A DNA stretch of 64,000 nt, taken from Paracoccus solventivorans. GTDB lineage: Bacteria > Pseudomonadota > Alphaproteobacteria > Rhodobacterales > Rhodobacteraceae. Shown here in pieces: positions 20,768-27,977 of this stretch; position 1 is the first letter of the stretch; every line of letters begins with the position of its first letter. Under the pieces are notes generated by a model. It saw only the letters and a list, made by a program, of their open reading frames with translations, searched no databases and was not told the DNA's origin. A program made the position numbers and the translations under genes. The DNA is taken from contig NZ_FRCK01000004.1 in assembly GCF_900142875.1 (NCBI RefSeq), forward strand, positions 62,001 through 126,000, given 5' to 3'.

Positions 20768-20856
20768 CTTTCCGGCTTCCATCTGGCGGGGGTTGCGTCA
20801 GGCAACCAACCCGCCGCCGGCGGCAGCGGTTCCCCCCTTTTCCGGGTGCGCGCCCG

Positions 20857-21441
20857 TCAGGGCAGCTGTGCGGCGATGGCGCGGCCCAGCGCGAACAGCC
20901 GCTGTTCCAGAAGCACGGGCGATTCGCAGACATAGGTCAGGCTGTGCTGACGGTCGGTAAACACCCGCATGTCGATGTCGAGCGCGCGTTCCTCGGCGTC
21001 GATGGCGTCGAAATCGGGGGAATCGGCGGCCTCGAGCTCGGCCATGCGGCGGCGGCGGGTCTCGACCTGCTCGGCCAGCGCCACCTGCGCGTGGCCATAG
21101 CGCGAGATCCCCTGGATGATGGTGGCGCGCTGCGTGTCGATGCGGTGGAACACCGCCTGCATCAGCAGCGCCAGCCCCTCGGCGTCGGTGGTGGCGGCGA
21201 AAGCCGCAATCTCGGCCTCGGCCTCGTCCAGGGTCATGCGGCGCTGGACCAGCCGCTCGGCCAGCGCGGCGGTTTCCGCGGGGATCGCCGCGCCGTCCGG
21301 CGGGGTCGGGCCGGTCCAGGCCTGCCCCAGCGACAGCCGCGGCTGCAGGCGCTGGATGCAGGGCCAGTCCGCCGTGGGCGTGGCCGCCTGTGCCGCGACC
21401 GGCACCAGCAGCGCCGCTGCCAGAACAAGATAGCGCATCAT
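20857..21441 (-). CDS. Putative periplasmic protein of the quinoprotein-associated ABC operon
   Basis: 194 residues with a signal peptide (MMRYLVLAAALLVPVAAQA), then a mature part starting ATPTADWPCIQRL and rich in charged helix with Arg/Glu (VETRRRRMAELEAADSP), which suggests a helical bundle. It starts in an ATGA overlap with the ABC permease gene, so it is translationally coupled to the transporter and probably works with it. I do not recognise a characterised family. Confidence 0.75.
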   Translation of the reverse strand: MMRYLVLAAALLVPVAAQAATPTADWPCIQRLQPRLSLGQAWTGPTPPDGAAIPAETAALAERLVQRRMTLDEAEAEIAAFAATTDAEGLALLMQAVFHRIDTQRATIIQGISRYGHAQVALAEQVETRRRRMAELEAADSPDFDAIDAEERALDIDMRVFTDRQHSLTYVCESPVLLEQRLFALGRAIAAQLP

Positions 21442-22250
21442 CCCCCCTTTCGCCGGATCCCCAGCCCTCGGCCCGGGTCGTACATCAGCACCGCACCCCC
21501 GAAGAACAGCACCAGGCAGCCCAGCACCACCCCAAGGGACAGCCAGTTCACCTGAAGGTAAAGGGCAAAGCGGATCAACTCGACCGAATGGGTGAAGGGG
21601 TTCAGCGCGCAGATGTCGTGCAGCAGCACCGAGGATTCCCGCATCCGCCACAGCGGATAAAGCGCCGACGAGGCGAAGAACATCGGGAAGATCACGAAGT
21701 TCATCACCCCCGCAAAGTTTTCCAGCTGCCGGATCGCCGAGGACAGGAACAGCCCCATCGCCCCCAGCATCAGCCCCGACAGCAGCAGCGCCGGCAGCAC
21801 CGCCAGAAAGCCGGCAAGCGGCGGATGGATGCCCCAGAACCACGCGATCAGCAGGAAGGTATAGACCTGGATGATCGAGACGATCACCCCCGCCACCAGC
21901 TTGGACGCCAGCAGGAACCAGCGCGGATAGGGGCTGACCAGCAGGGTCCGCATCGCCCCGGTCTCGCGGTCATAGACCATCGACAGCGACGACTGCATCC
22001 CGTTGAACAGCTGGATCATCGCGCACAGCCCGGGGGTGACGTAGACCTCGTACAGCACATAGGTCTGATAGGGCGCGGTGATCGACAGCCCCAGCACGGC
22101 GCGGAAACCCGCGGCAAAGATGAACAGCCACACCAGCGGCCGCACCAGCGCCGCCAGAAAGCGGCCGCGCTGGTTGACGAAGCGCAGCGTCTCGCGCCTC
22201 GAGATGCCGGCGAAGGCGACCCACCAGCCGGTCATGCCCCCGGCGCTCAT
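21438..22250 (-). CDS. ABC-2 type permease, PQQ-dependent alcohol oxidation associated (PedC-like)
   Basis: Integral membrane protein of 270 residues with about six hydrophobic segments, including the ABC-2 family pattern YDRETGAMRTLLVSPYP and LNPFTHSVELIRF. It resembles permeases found beside PQQ alcohol dehydrogenases (PedC in Pseudomonas). ABC-2 transporters usually export. Start 22250 overlaps the stop of the ATP-binding gene by four bases; a longer upstream frame is only the antisense extension. The cargo is unknown. Confidence 0.85.
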   Translation of the reverse strand: MSAGGMTGWWVAFAGISRRETLRFVNQRGRFLAALVRPLVWLFIFAAGFRAVLGLSITAPYQTYVLYEVYVTPGLCAMIQLFNGMQSSLSMVYDRETGAMRTLLVSPYPRWFLLASKLVAGVIVSIIQVYTFLLIAWFWGIHPPLAGFLAVLPALLLSGLMLGAMGLFLSSAIRQLENFAGVMNFVIFPMFFASSALYPLWRMRESSVLLHDICALNPFTHSVELIRFALYLQVNWLSLGVVLGCLVLFFGGAVLMYDPGRGLGIRRKGG

Positions 22251-22972
22251 GCCGGCACTCCGGTCAGGTCGAGAAAGGCGCGGGTCAGGTCGCCATCCCC
22301 TGCCGCGTCCTGCGCAAGCCCGGCGAACAGCACCCGGCCGCGGTGCAGGATCACCAGCCGGTCCGAGGGCGCGATCTCGTCCAGGATATGGGTGGCCCAC
22401 AGCGCCGAGACCCCCTGTTCCGCGATCAGCCGCCGGGTCAGGGCCAGCACCTCGGCCCGGGATTTCACGTCCAGCCCCACGGTGGCCTCGTCCAGCAGCA
22501 GCAGCTCGGGGCGGTGGATCAGGGCGCGGGAAATCTCGGCCCGGCGCACCTGCCCGCCCGACAGCGCCGAGACCTTGGCGCCCGCCTTGTCGGCCAGATC
22601 GACCTGGGCCAGCACCTCGGCCACCCGGGCGCGGGCTTTGCTGCGGGGAATGCCATGCAGGGCGGCGTGATACATCAGGTTCTGCTGCACAGTCAGGTCG
22701 GCATCCAGCGCCCGGGACTGGAACACCACCCCCAGCCGCCGCAGCGCCGGGCCGGGGTCGCGGCGCAGGTCATGGCCCGCGACCTCGATCACGCCCGAGC
22801 GGTTGGCGTAAAGCCGCGTGATCAGGTTGAACAGCGTGGTCTTGCCCGCCCCGTTCACGCCCAAAAGCGCGGTGAAGCTGCCGCGGGGCACGGTCAGCGA
22901 CACGTCGTCCAGCGCGCGAAAGGCGCCGAAACTGTGGCTGACATTCTGGACGGAAAGCGCGGGCGTGGTCAT
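22247..22972 (-). CDS. ABC transporter ATP-binding protein, PQQ-dependent alcohol oxidation associated
   Basis: 241 residues. Walker A GVNGAGKTTL at about residues 38-47, Q-loop VVFQSRALDADLT, signature LSGGQVRRAEISRAL, Walker B LLLLDEATVGLD and the H-loop ATHILDE are all intact. It forms the transporter with the overlapping ABC-2 permease. The set (ATPase, PedC-like permease, beta-propeller, binding protein and CXXXCW protein) is the one usually found next to PQQ dehydrogenases. Confidence 0.88.
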   Translation of the reverse strand: MTTPALSVQNVSHSFGAFRALDDVSLTVPRGSFTALLGVNGAGKTTLFNLITRLYANRSGVIEVAGHDLRRDPGPALRRLGVVFQSRALDADLTVQQNLMYHAALHGIPRSKARARVAEVLAQVDLADKAGAKVSALSGGQVRRAEISRALIHRPELLLLDEATVGLDVKSRAEVLALTRRLIAEQGVSALWATHILDEIAPSDRLVILHRGRVLFAGLAQDAAGDGDLTRAFLDLTGVPA

Positions 22973-22985
22973 GGGGGGGCAGTGA

Positions 22986-23005
22986 GGGGGCGGAACCCCG
23001 CCCCC
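22986..23005 (-). terminator. GC hairpin between the poly-Asp protein gene and the ABC ATPase gene
   Basis: GGGGGCGG (22986-22993) pairs with CCGCCCCC (22998-23005). There is no T-run, so attenuation or mRNA processing within the operon is more likely than full termination. Confidence 0.4.
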
Positions 23006-23013
23006 GTCAAGCC

Positions 23014-23574
23014 TCAGCGGATGTTGAACACCGCCTGCTGGGATTCGCCGCTCGATCCCGGGATCGACAGCGTGTAGCGGCCCGGCATGATGGCGATGAA
23101 GCTGATCTCGGCCTCGCCCGCGTCGTCGAACTCGATCGAGTGCACGCCCAGCGGCCGGATCTCGATGTCGTTGATGACCACCTCGTTGATCCAGACCGCG
23201 CGGAAGAAGTCGCCGCCCGACAGCGCCAGCTCCTGCGTGCCGTCCGAGACGATCTTGACCCGGTAGAACCCGCCAGATTGCAGGGAATATTCGGCCTCGG
23301 CCACCGGCTTGCCCGAGGACAGCGTCATCGGCGCCAGATCCTCGCGGTTCGAGCGGGCCATGATCCCCGAGGGGCCGAAGTCGTGGTGCTGGACCGTGCT
23401 GGCCGCGGCCGCCGGGGCATCGTCGTCGTCGTCGTCATCATCCTCGCCGGCCGCATCCGCGGCGGGGGCGGCCTGGGCGGCGGCATCATCCGCGGGGGCG
23501 TCCGTCGCGGTCTGGGCCTGCGCCGGCGCCCCGATCAGCGCCGCCAGCATCGCAGCGATCAACAGCCTGGTCAT
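23014..23574 (-). CDS. Periplasmic protein with an eight-aspartate tract, C1 locus
   Basis: 186 residues. A signal peptide (residues 1-20, ending APAQAQ) is followed by an Ala/Asp-rich linker with Glu44 and Asp45-Asp52 in a row, then a folded-looking domain (about 62-186) rich in beta strands (YRVKIVSDGTQELALSGGDFF, YTLSIPGS). I do not recognise the domain; the last half looks like an immunoglobulin-like or cupredoxin-like fold but no metal-site motif is clear. It lies between the ABC transporter genes and the beta-propeller gene on the same strand, so it probably acts with XoxF. Metal binding by the Asp tract is only a hypothesis. Confidence 0.72.
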   Translation of the reverse strand: MTRLLIAAMLAALIGAPAQAQTATDAPADDAAAQAAPAADAAGEDDDDDDDDAPAAAASTVQHHDFGPSGIMARSNREDLAPMTLSSGKPVAEAEYSLQSGGFYRVKIVSDGTQELALSGGDFFRAVWINEVVINDIEIRPLGVHSIEFDDAGEAEISFIAIMPGRYTLSIPGSSGESQQAVFNIR

Positions 23575-23628
23575 GTCTCTCTCCCTTTTCTCTTGCGTGT
23601 TCCGGGTCGGTCCGGCGGTGGCCGGGCC

Positions 23629-24591
23629 TTATTGGGGGGCGACGACGACGCCCCAGGGCTGCTGCCCGACGGGGATCGACTTCAGCGCGGTATTGGTGGC
23701 CACGTCGATCACGGTGACGTCGTTCGAGTTGCCGTTGGTGGTGTAGAGATGCTTCTGGTCGGGGGTGAAGGCCAGCTGCCAGACCCGCTGCCCGACCAGG
23801 ATGTAATCCGTCACCTCGAGCGTTTCGCCGTCGATCACCGCTACGCGGTTCGCCGGGCCCAGCGCCACGAACACCTTTTTGCCGTCGGCGGTCACCCGCA
23901 CCCCCACTGGCTGGATCGCCTCGGGCAGGACGCCGGGGATGTCGAAGTCGATCACCTTGGTGATCTCCTGCGTGGCCGGGTCGATAACGGTGACGGTGCC
24001 GCCGATCTCGGCGCTGACGAACAGCTTGCTGCCGTCGTCGCTGAACTGGGCAAAGCGCGGGCGGCTGTCCACCAGCACGTTGGCGGTGATCTGGAAGGTC
24101 TCGGCGTCGATGAAATGCGCCATGTTGGTGGTTTCCGAGGTGTTGATCACCACCTTGCCGTCGGGGCTGACCCCCATCCCCTCGGGTTCCACCCCGACCG
24201 GGATCTCGGCCAGCATCTTGTGGGTCTGGGTGTCGACCACGGTGACCAGGTTGTCGTCCTCGTTGGCGATGTAGAGGGGATTGCCCGAGGGGTGCAGCAC
24301 GAACAGCTCGGGGTCGGGGCCGGACGGCAGGGTGTGCAGTTCCTGCATGGTCTCGGGGTCGAAGACCCGGACCAGATCGTCGTCCGAGGCGCAGACATAC
24401 AGTTCCTTGCCGTCGGGGCTGATGGTGATGCCGCGCGGGCGGTTGCCGACCGGATAGGTCCCCAGCACCTCGAAGGTGTCGCCGTCGATCACCGTGACGT
24501 CGTTGCCCTTTTCGTTGGACACATAGACCTTGGCGGCCAGCGCGGGGGTGGCGGCGGTGGTCAGCAGCAGGATGGCGAGTGCGTGTTTCAT
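23629..24591 (-). CDS. YVTN-type beta-propeller protein, PQQ-dependent catabolism associated
   Basis: 320 residues. Signal peptide MKHALAILLLTTAATPALA, then seven or so repeats of the pattern VYVSNEKGNDVTVIDGDTFE, LYVCASDDDLVRVFD, LYIANEDDNLVTVVD, LFVSAEIGGTVTVID and LYTTNGNSNDVTVID. This is a periplasmic YVTN/NHL-type propeller like those encoded beside quinoprotein dehydrogenases. Its precise role is not established; it may scaffold or shuttle the cofactor or metal. Confidence 0.88.
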   Translation of the reverse strand: MKHALAILLLTTAATPALAAKVYVSNEKGNDVTVIDGDTFEVLGTYPVGNRPRGITISPDGKELYVCASDDDLVRVFDPETMQELHTLPSGPDPELFVLHPSGNPLYIANEDDNLVTVVDTQTHKMLAEIPVGVEPEGMGVSPDGKVVINTSETTNMAHFIDAETFQITANVLVDSRPRFAQFSDDGSKLFVSAEIGGTVTVIDPATQEITKVIDFDIPGVLPEAIQPVGVRVTADGKKVFVALGPANRVAVIDGETLEVTDYILVGQRVWQLAFTPDQKHLYTTNGNSNDVTVIDVATNTALKSIPVGQQPWGVVVAPQ

Positions 24592-24597
24592 CGTTCC

Positions 24598-25806
24598 TCA
24601 GAACTTGCAGGCGCTTTCGGGGCGGTCGATGCCCAGCGTATCCAGCGCGGTGACTTGGTGCAGATACTGGTCCTGCGGGCTGACGCTGGTGGTCACCAGC
24701 CCGGTGGTCAGCAGGATCGGCTGGCGCAGCTGGTGGTCCCAGTCGCGCAGCGTCAGCTTTTGTCCCTTGAAGCCCGCCACCTGGAAATCCTCGGACAGCA
24801 TGAATTGCTTCAGCGTGTCGGGGTCGGCGGATCTGGTCTGGGTGGCGGCCTCGCCCACCATCCGCAGCGCGACCCAGGCCTGGTAATCCTCTTCGCGGAT
24901 CGGGCGCACGTTCAGCTTTTCAAAGCGGTTCTGGAACTGGGTGGCGCCCCAGGCCTCGAGCGCCGGGTGCCAGCTGCGCGGCACCAGCCCGGCCGAGCCG
25001 GCCACCAGCCGCGCATCCCAGGTGTGATAGGGCATCCAGTCGGCAAACACCCCGTGTTCGTCGGCGGTGACCATGATGTCGTAATCGGGGGCGCGCTGGG
25101 TGAACACCGGCAGCTGCTGCTGGACCTGGACATGACCCGAATCGGTGCGGCGGGCGCCGCCGGTATCCTCGAACACCCGTTCCTCGACGATCTGGGCGCC
25201 GAACTTGGCGGCGGCGCGGCGATAGGCGTCGGCCAGGGCGATATCCTCGGGGTGGCTGCCGTGGACCAGAAGCCAGCGCGGCCAGCGTTTCCACATCAGG
25301 AACTGCGCCAGCCCGTCGGCCAGCATGGCGTGGCTGGGAGCGGTGTGGATGAGATTGGCGCGGCAATCCGCCCCGCGCAGCGCATCGCCCCGCGCGGCGG
25401 CGTTGAAGATCAGCGCCCGGTCGCCGGCCTGGTCGGCCAGCGCCAGCGTCGTCGCCTCGTCCGCCAGCAGCACGACAAAACGGATGTCCTGCCCGAGGAT
25501 GGCGTCCAGCTCGGCCGAGGCGGTTTCCGGGGTGGCGGTGACCTCGACCGCCTCGAAATCCTGGCCCATGAAGCGGCCGGTGGTGTCGTTGTCCTCGATC
25601 GCCAGCCGCGCCCCGGCAAAGCCCAGATCCTCGGGCGCGACCTCGAGCCGAGAGATCGGCGGCAGCGCCGGCTTGTCCACCCGCAGCACCGCGGCGCGGA
25701 CCAGCTGCGGCGCCTCGGCGCCCGGGGCGGCGGGGGCCTGGGCGGCGGCGGGCAGCGCCCCGGCAGTCAGGCACGACACCAGCGAAACTGTGACGATCGA
25801 GCGCAT
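24598..25806 (-). CDS. Periplasmic ABC-type substrate-binding protein, PQQ-dependent catabolism associated
   Basis: 402 residues with a signal peptide (MRSIVTVSLVSCLTAGALPAAAQA). The body resembles branched-chain amino-acid type binding proteins (LIHTAPSHAMLADGLAQFL, DIMVTADEHGVFADWMPYHTWD, EDYQAWVALRMV) of the subfamily paired with PQQ ABC transporters. Start 25806 follows GAGGAGG at 25812-25818 and begins the signal peptide, so it is preferred to the longer frame. Six bases separate it from the beta-propeller gene. Confidence 0.85.
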   Translation of the reverse strand: MRSIVTVSLVSCLTAGALPAAAQAPAAPGAEAPQLVRAAVLRVDKPALPPISRLEVAPEDLGFAGARLAIEDNDTTGRFMGQDFEAVEVTATPETASAELDAILGQDIRFVVLLADEATTLALADQAGDRALIFNAAARGDALRGADCRANLIHTAPSHAMLADGLAQFLMWKRWPRWLLVHGSHPEDIALADAYRRAAAKFGAQIVEERVFEDTGGARRTDSGHVQVQQQLPVFTQRAPDYDIMVTADEHGVFADWMPYHTWDARLVAGSAGLVPRSWHPALEAWGATQFQNRFEKLNVRPIREEDYQAWVALRMVGEAATQTRSADPDTLKQFMLSEDFQVAGFKGQKLTLRDWDHQLRQPILLTTGLVTTSVSPQDQYLHQVTALDTLGIDRPESACKF

Positions 25807-25922
25807 CGGGTCCTCCTCCGCCGACCAGTGTCGGGGGCCGCAACCCTTTGTGCAAGCCGCGAAAACTTCCCCGCGGAATGCCGGTTTTGCCTGCCACCTT
25901 TGGGCTATGAGGCGGTGGGGCT

Positions 25923-25946
25923 GGGATATTTGAAGCAAGATGAAAG
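25923..25946 (+). repeat. Dispersed element, copy 5
   Basis: GGGATATTTGAAGCAAGATG plus AAAG, in the 161-base gap between two minus-strand genes, reading opposite to the operon. Nearly the same as copy 7 (54621-54643) read on its own strand. Confidence 0.6.
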
Positions 25947-25967
25947 ACGATCGGCGCCGCGCCAGTG

Positions 25968-26516
25968 TCAATCGGCGGTCGCATTCAGTTCAGGGGTGGT
26001 CGATTGCAGCGGACGTCCGGCCTGCTGCCAGGCGTCGGTGCCGCCGGGGAACCAGCCGACGCGGGAATGGCCGCGCAGGATGGCGCGGCGCGCGGCGTTC
26101 CAGCTCATCCAGCAGTCGGCCTTGCAGAAGAACACCAGCGGCGCGCTGCGATCCCCGCCGGTCAGCCGGTCCAGCGCGGCGTAGAAGGCCGATTCGAGCG
26201 GCGGCGCCAGCCAGTCATAGCCGGTGTCGGGCAGCCACACCGCGCCGGGTATGGTTTCGTGCCCGGGGACGCGCCACAGCGTGCCCGCGGGCAGCCCCTC
26301 GGGGCGGCGGATCTGCGGCAGCACGTCGATCAGCACCGCGCCCTCGGCCTGCCAGCGCGCGGTGGCCGCGGCGTCCAGCACGCTGCCGCCGGTCAGCCGG
26401 TCCGGGACCGGGGCGTTATAAGGCGCGCCGCGGAACCCCGGCGGCTCGGCCGGCGCGTCGGCATGGGTGGGGGCGGCGACCAGCAGCAGGGCCAGCGTCG
26501 CCGCCCGCCGGATCAT
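25968..26516 (-). CDS. Rhodanese-like CXXXCW-motif protein, PQQ-dependent catabolism associated
   Basis: 182 residues with a signal peptide (MIRRAATLALLLVAAPTHA). The rhodanese-like body ends in the motif FFCKADCWMSWNAARRA, the CXXXCW hallmark of this quinoprotein-associated family, here at about residues 133-140. Proposed to act in the periplasm on cofactor or cytochrome maturation. ATGA overlap with the upstream xoxJ gene shows coupling; the start follows from it. Confidence 0.87.
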   Translation of the reverse strand: MIRRAATLALLLVAAPTHADAPAEPPGFRGAPYNAPVPDRLTGGSVLDAAATARWQAEGAVLIDVLPQIRRPEGLPAGTLWRVPGHETIPGAVWLPDTGYDWLAPPLESAFYAALDRLTGGDRSAPLVFFCKADCWMSWNAARRAILRGHSRVGWFPGGTDAWQQAGRPLQSTTPELNATAD

Positions 26517-27370
26517 TCCTTCAGCGCCTTGCCGTAATCGTCGACCAGCGGCACGCCGGCATCGCGCAGGATGGCGTCGATATCGTCCTGGTTGCGGCGG
26601 ATGAAGCTGTTCAACTGCCGCTTCCATTCCTGGTCGCTGGGCCGCACCCCCATGGTGATGCGATAGTAAAGCCGCGGCCCGCCCTCTTCCTTGAGCAGCG
26701 GGGTGAATTGCAGCTGGGGGTCGTCCTTGATCAGCGGCCCGGCCAGCGGACCCCACAGCACCGCCGCGTCCAGCGTGCCGTCGCGGATGCCCTGCAGCAT
26801 GTCGCCGACCGGGTTTTCCACCCGGCGGTCCACGAACAGGTCCCAGCCGCGCATGTCCTTGGCCAGCCCCGCCCGCGCCATATGCGTCGCCGGCGGCGTC
26901 CCCGCCACCACGCCGAGGTTGCGGCCCCTCAGCGCGGGGTCGGTCAGGTGATCCACCGCCGCCAGATCCCCGTCCCTGCGGGTCACGATCCCATAGACCG
27001 AGGTGTAGTAATGGTTGGTGTTCTGCACCAGCTCGTCGCCCTGGGCATAGCCGATCATCACGTCGCAATTGCCGTCGAGCAGCGTCTTGCGCACGAAGCC
27101 CATGCCCTGCGGGAACCAGAAATACTGCAGGGGCAGCTCCAGCCGCTGGGCCAGCAGCTCGGCGATGCGGTTCTCGAACCCCGAGCCGTCCTGCGCCGAC
27201 AGCGGCAGCGCCGCGGGGTCCGAACACACCCGCAGCGCCGAGGTCGAGCGCAGGTCGGCGACCTGCGCCCCCGCCCCGGTGGCGATCATCGTGGCCGCGG
27301 CGGCCAGCAGGGCTGCCAGCGGGCGCAACTCAGCCCTCCATGCAGGAGGCTTCCTGCGCGGCGAATTCAT
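26513..27370 (-). CDS. xoxJ: XoxJ/MxaJ-like periplasmic binding protein
   Basis: 285 residues; extracellular solute-binding fold of the methanol dehydrogenase-associated type. After the N-terminal signal region, ALRVCSDPAALPLS and GFENRIAELLAQRL are typical of MxaJ/XoxJ. XoxJ is thought to help activate XoxF. Its start lies 41 bases inside the end of the cytochrome gene in a different frame. Gene order xoxF, cytochrome c, xoxJ is the standard one. Confidence 0.9.
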   Translation of the reverse strand: MNSPRRKPPAWRAELRPLAALLAAAATMIATGAGAQVADLRSTSALRVCSDPAALPLSAQDGSGFENRIAELLAQRLELPLQYFWFPQGMGFVRKTLLDGNCDVMIGYAQGDELVQNTNHYYTSVYGIVTRRDGDLAAVDHLTDPALRGRNLGVVAGTPPATHMARAGLAKDMRGWDLFVDRRVENPVGDMLQGIRDGTLDAAVLWGPLAGPLIKDDPQLQFTPLLKEEGGPRLYYRITMGVRPSDQEWKRQLNSFIRRNQDDIDAILRDAGVPLVDDYGKALKE

Positions 27371-27866
27371 CGGACTTGGCCTCTTTCTCGGCCGGGCGGC
27401 CGCGCGGGATGGCGCCGGTGCCGCGGGCCAGCAGATACACGTAGATGTCGTCGATATAGCACCAGGCGTTGCGGTTGGTGCCGAAGGCCGGCATCACCAG
27501 ATTCGCCGCGGTGTTGACGTCCTGCTTGCCCGAGGCCGCGATCTCCATGAACTCCCAGTAATCCATCTTCTTGGTCACGCTGTCCTTGAGCGCGGGGGCG
27601 TAGGTCGAGCCCTCGCCGTCAGGCCCGTGGCAGACGTGGCATTCCGAATGATAGCGACGGTACCCCGAGAACGTCGCGTAATCCACCACGCCGTTCTCGA
27701 CCTTGAAGGTCGGCAGCCCCTCGGCGTTGTACCAGCGGCCGTTTTCCATGTGGTCGGGCTCCAGGTCCAGTTCGATCCCCTGCGCCGCGACTCCGGTCGC
27801 CGCTGCGACCGTCAGGCCCAGCGCCAGGACGCCGCCGACGGTCCGCATGGTGTTTATTCCGATCAT
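27330..27866 (-). CDS. xoxG: Cytochrome c (c-553i/XoxG type), electron acceptor of XoxF
   Basis: 178 residues, signal peptide MRTVGGVLALGLTVAAATGVAAQ (the first ATG is six codons upstream with a purine-rich GAGAGAGGCAAG before it). One heme site CHVCHG, with the likely distal ligand Met in LVMPAFGTN. C-terminal Cys residues (AWCYIDD, EASCMEG) fit the methanol-metabolism cytochrome subfamily with extra cysteines; in Paracoccus this gene is known as cycB. It receives electrons from the PQQ dehydrogenase in the periplasm. Confidence 0.88.
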   Translation of the reverse strand: MIGINTMRTVGGVLALGLTVAAATGVAAQGIELDLEPDHMENGRWYNAEGLPTFKVENGVVDYATFSGYRRYHSECHVCHGPDGEGSTYAPALKDSVTKKMDYWEFMEIAASGKQDVNTAANLVMPAFGTNRNAWCYIDDIYVYLLARGTGAIPRGRPAEKEAKSDEFAAQEASCMEG

Positions 27867-27900
27867 CTTGCCTCTCTCTCCCCATAAGGCTGGTCTGCAG

Positions 27901-27938
27901 GACAGCTTCGCCCCGAGGTTACCCCCGGGGCGGCTGTC
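27901..27938 (-). other. Stem-loop between xoxF and the cytochrome gene
   Basis: GACAGC (27901-27906) and CGCCCCG (27909-27915) pair with CGGGGCG (27926-27932) and GCTGTC (27933-27938), leaving a two-base bulge. No T-run follows on the minus strand, so it may protect the xoxF message or attenuate read-through rather than terminate. Confidence 0.5.
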
Positions 27939-27977
27939 GTATAGTCACACCTTGGTCGTGTTTCGGCCGGTCCGGCC

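Noticed and set aside
23140-26184. A plus-strand open frame of over 1000 codons across four minus-strand genes
   Set aside because: It crosses intergenic gaps and reads as the antisense shadow of genes with clear signal peptides and domains; the product is repetitive and unlike any protein.
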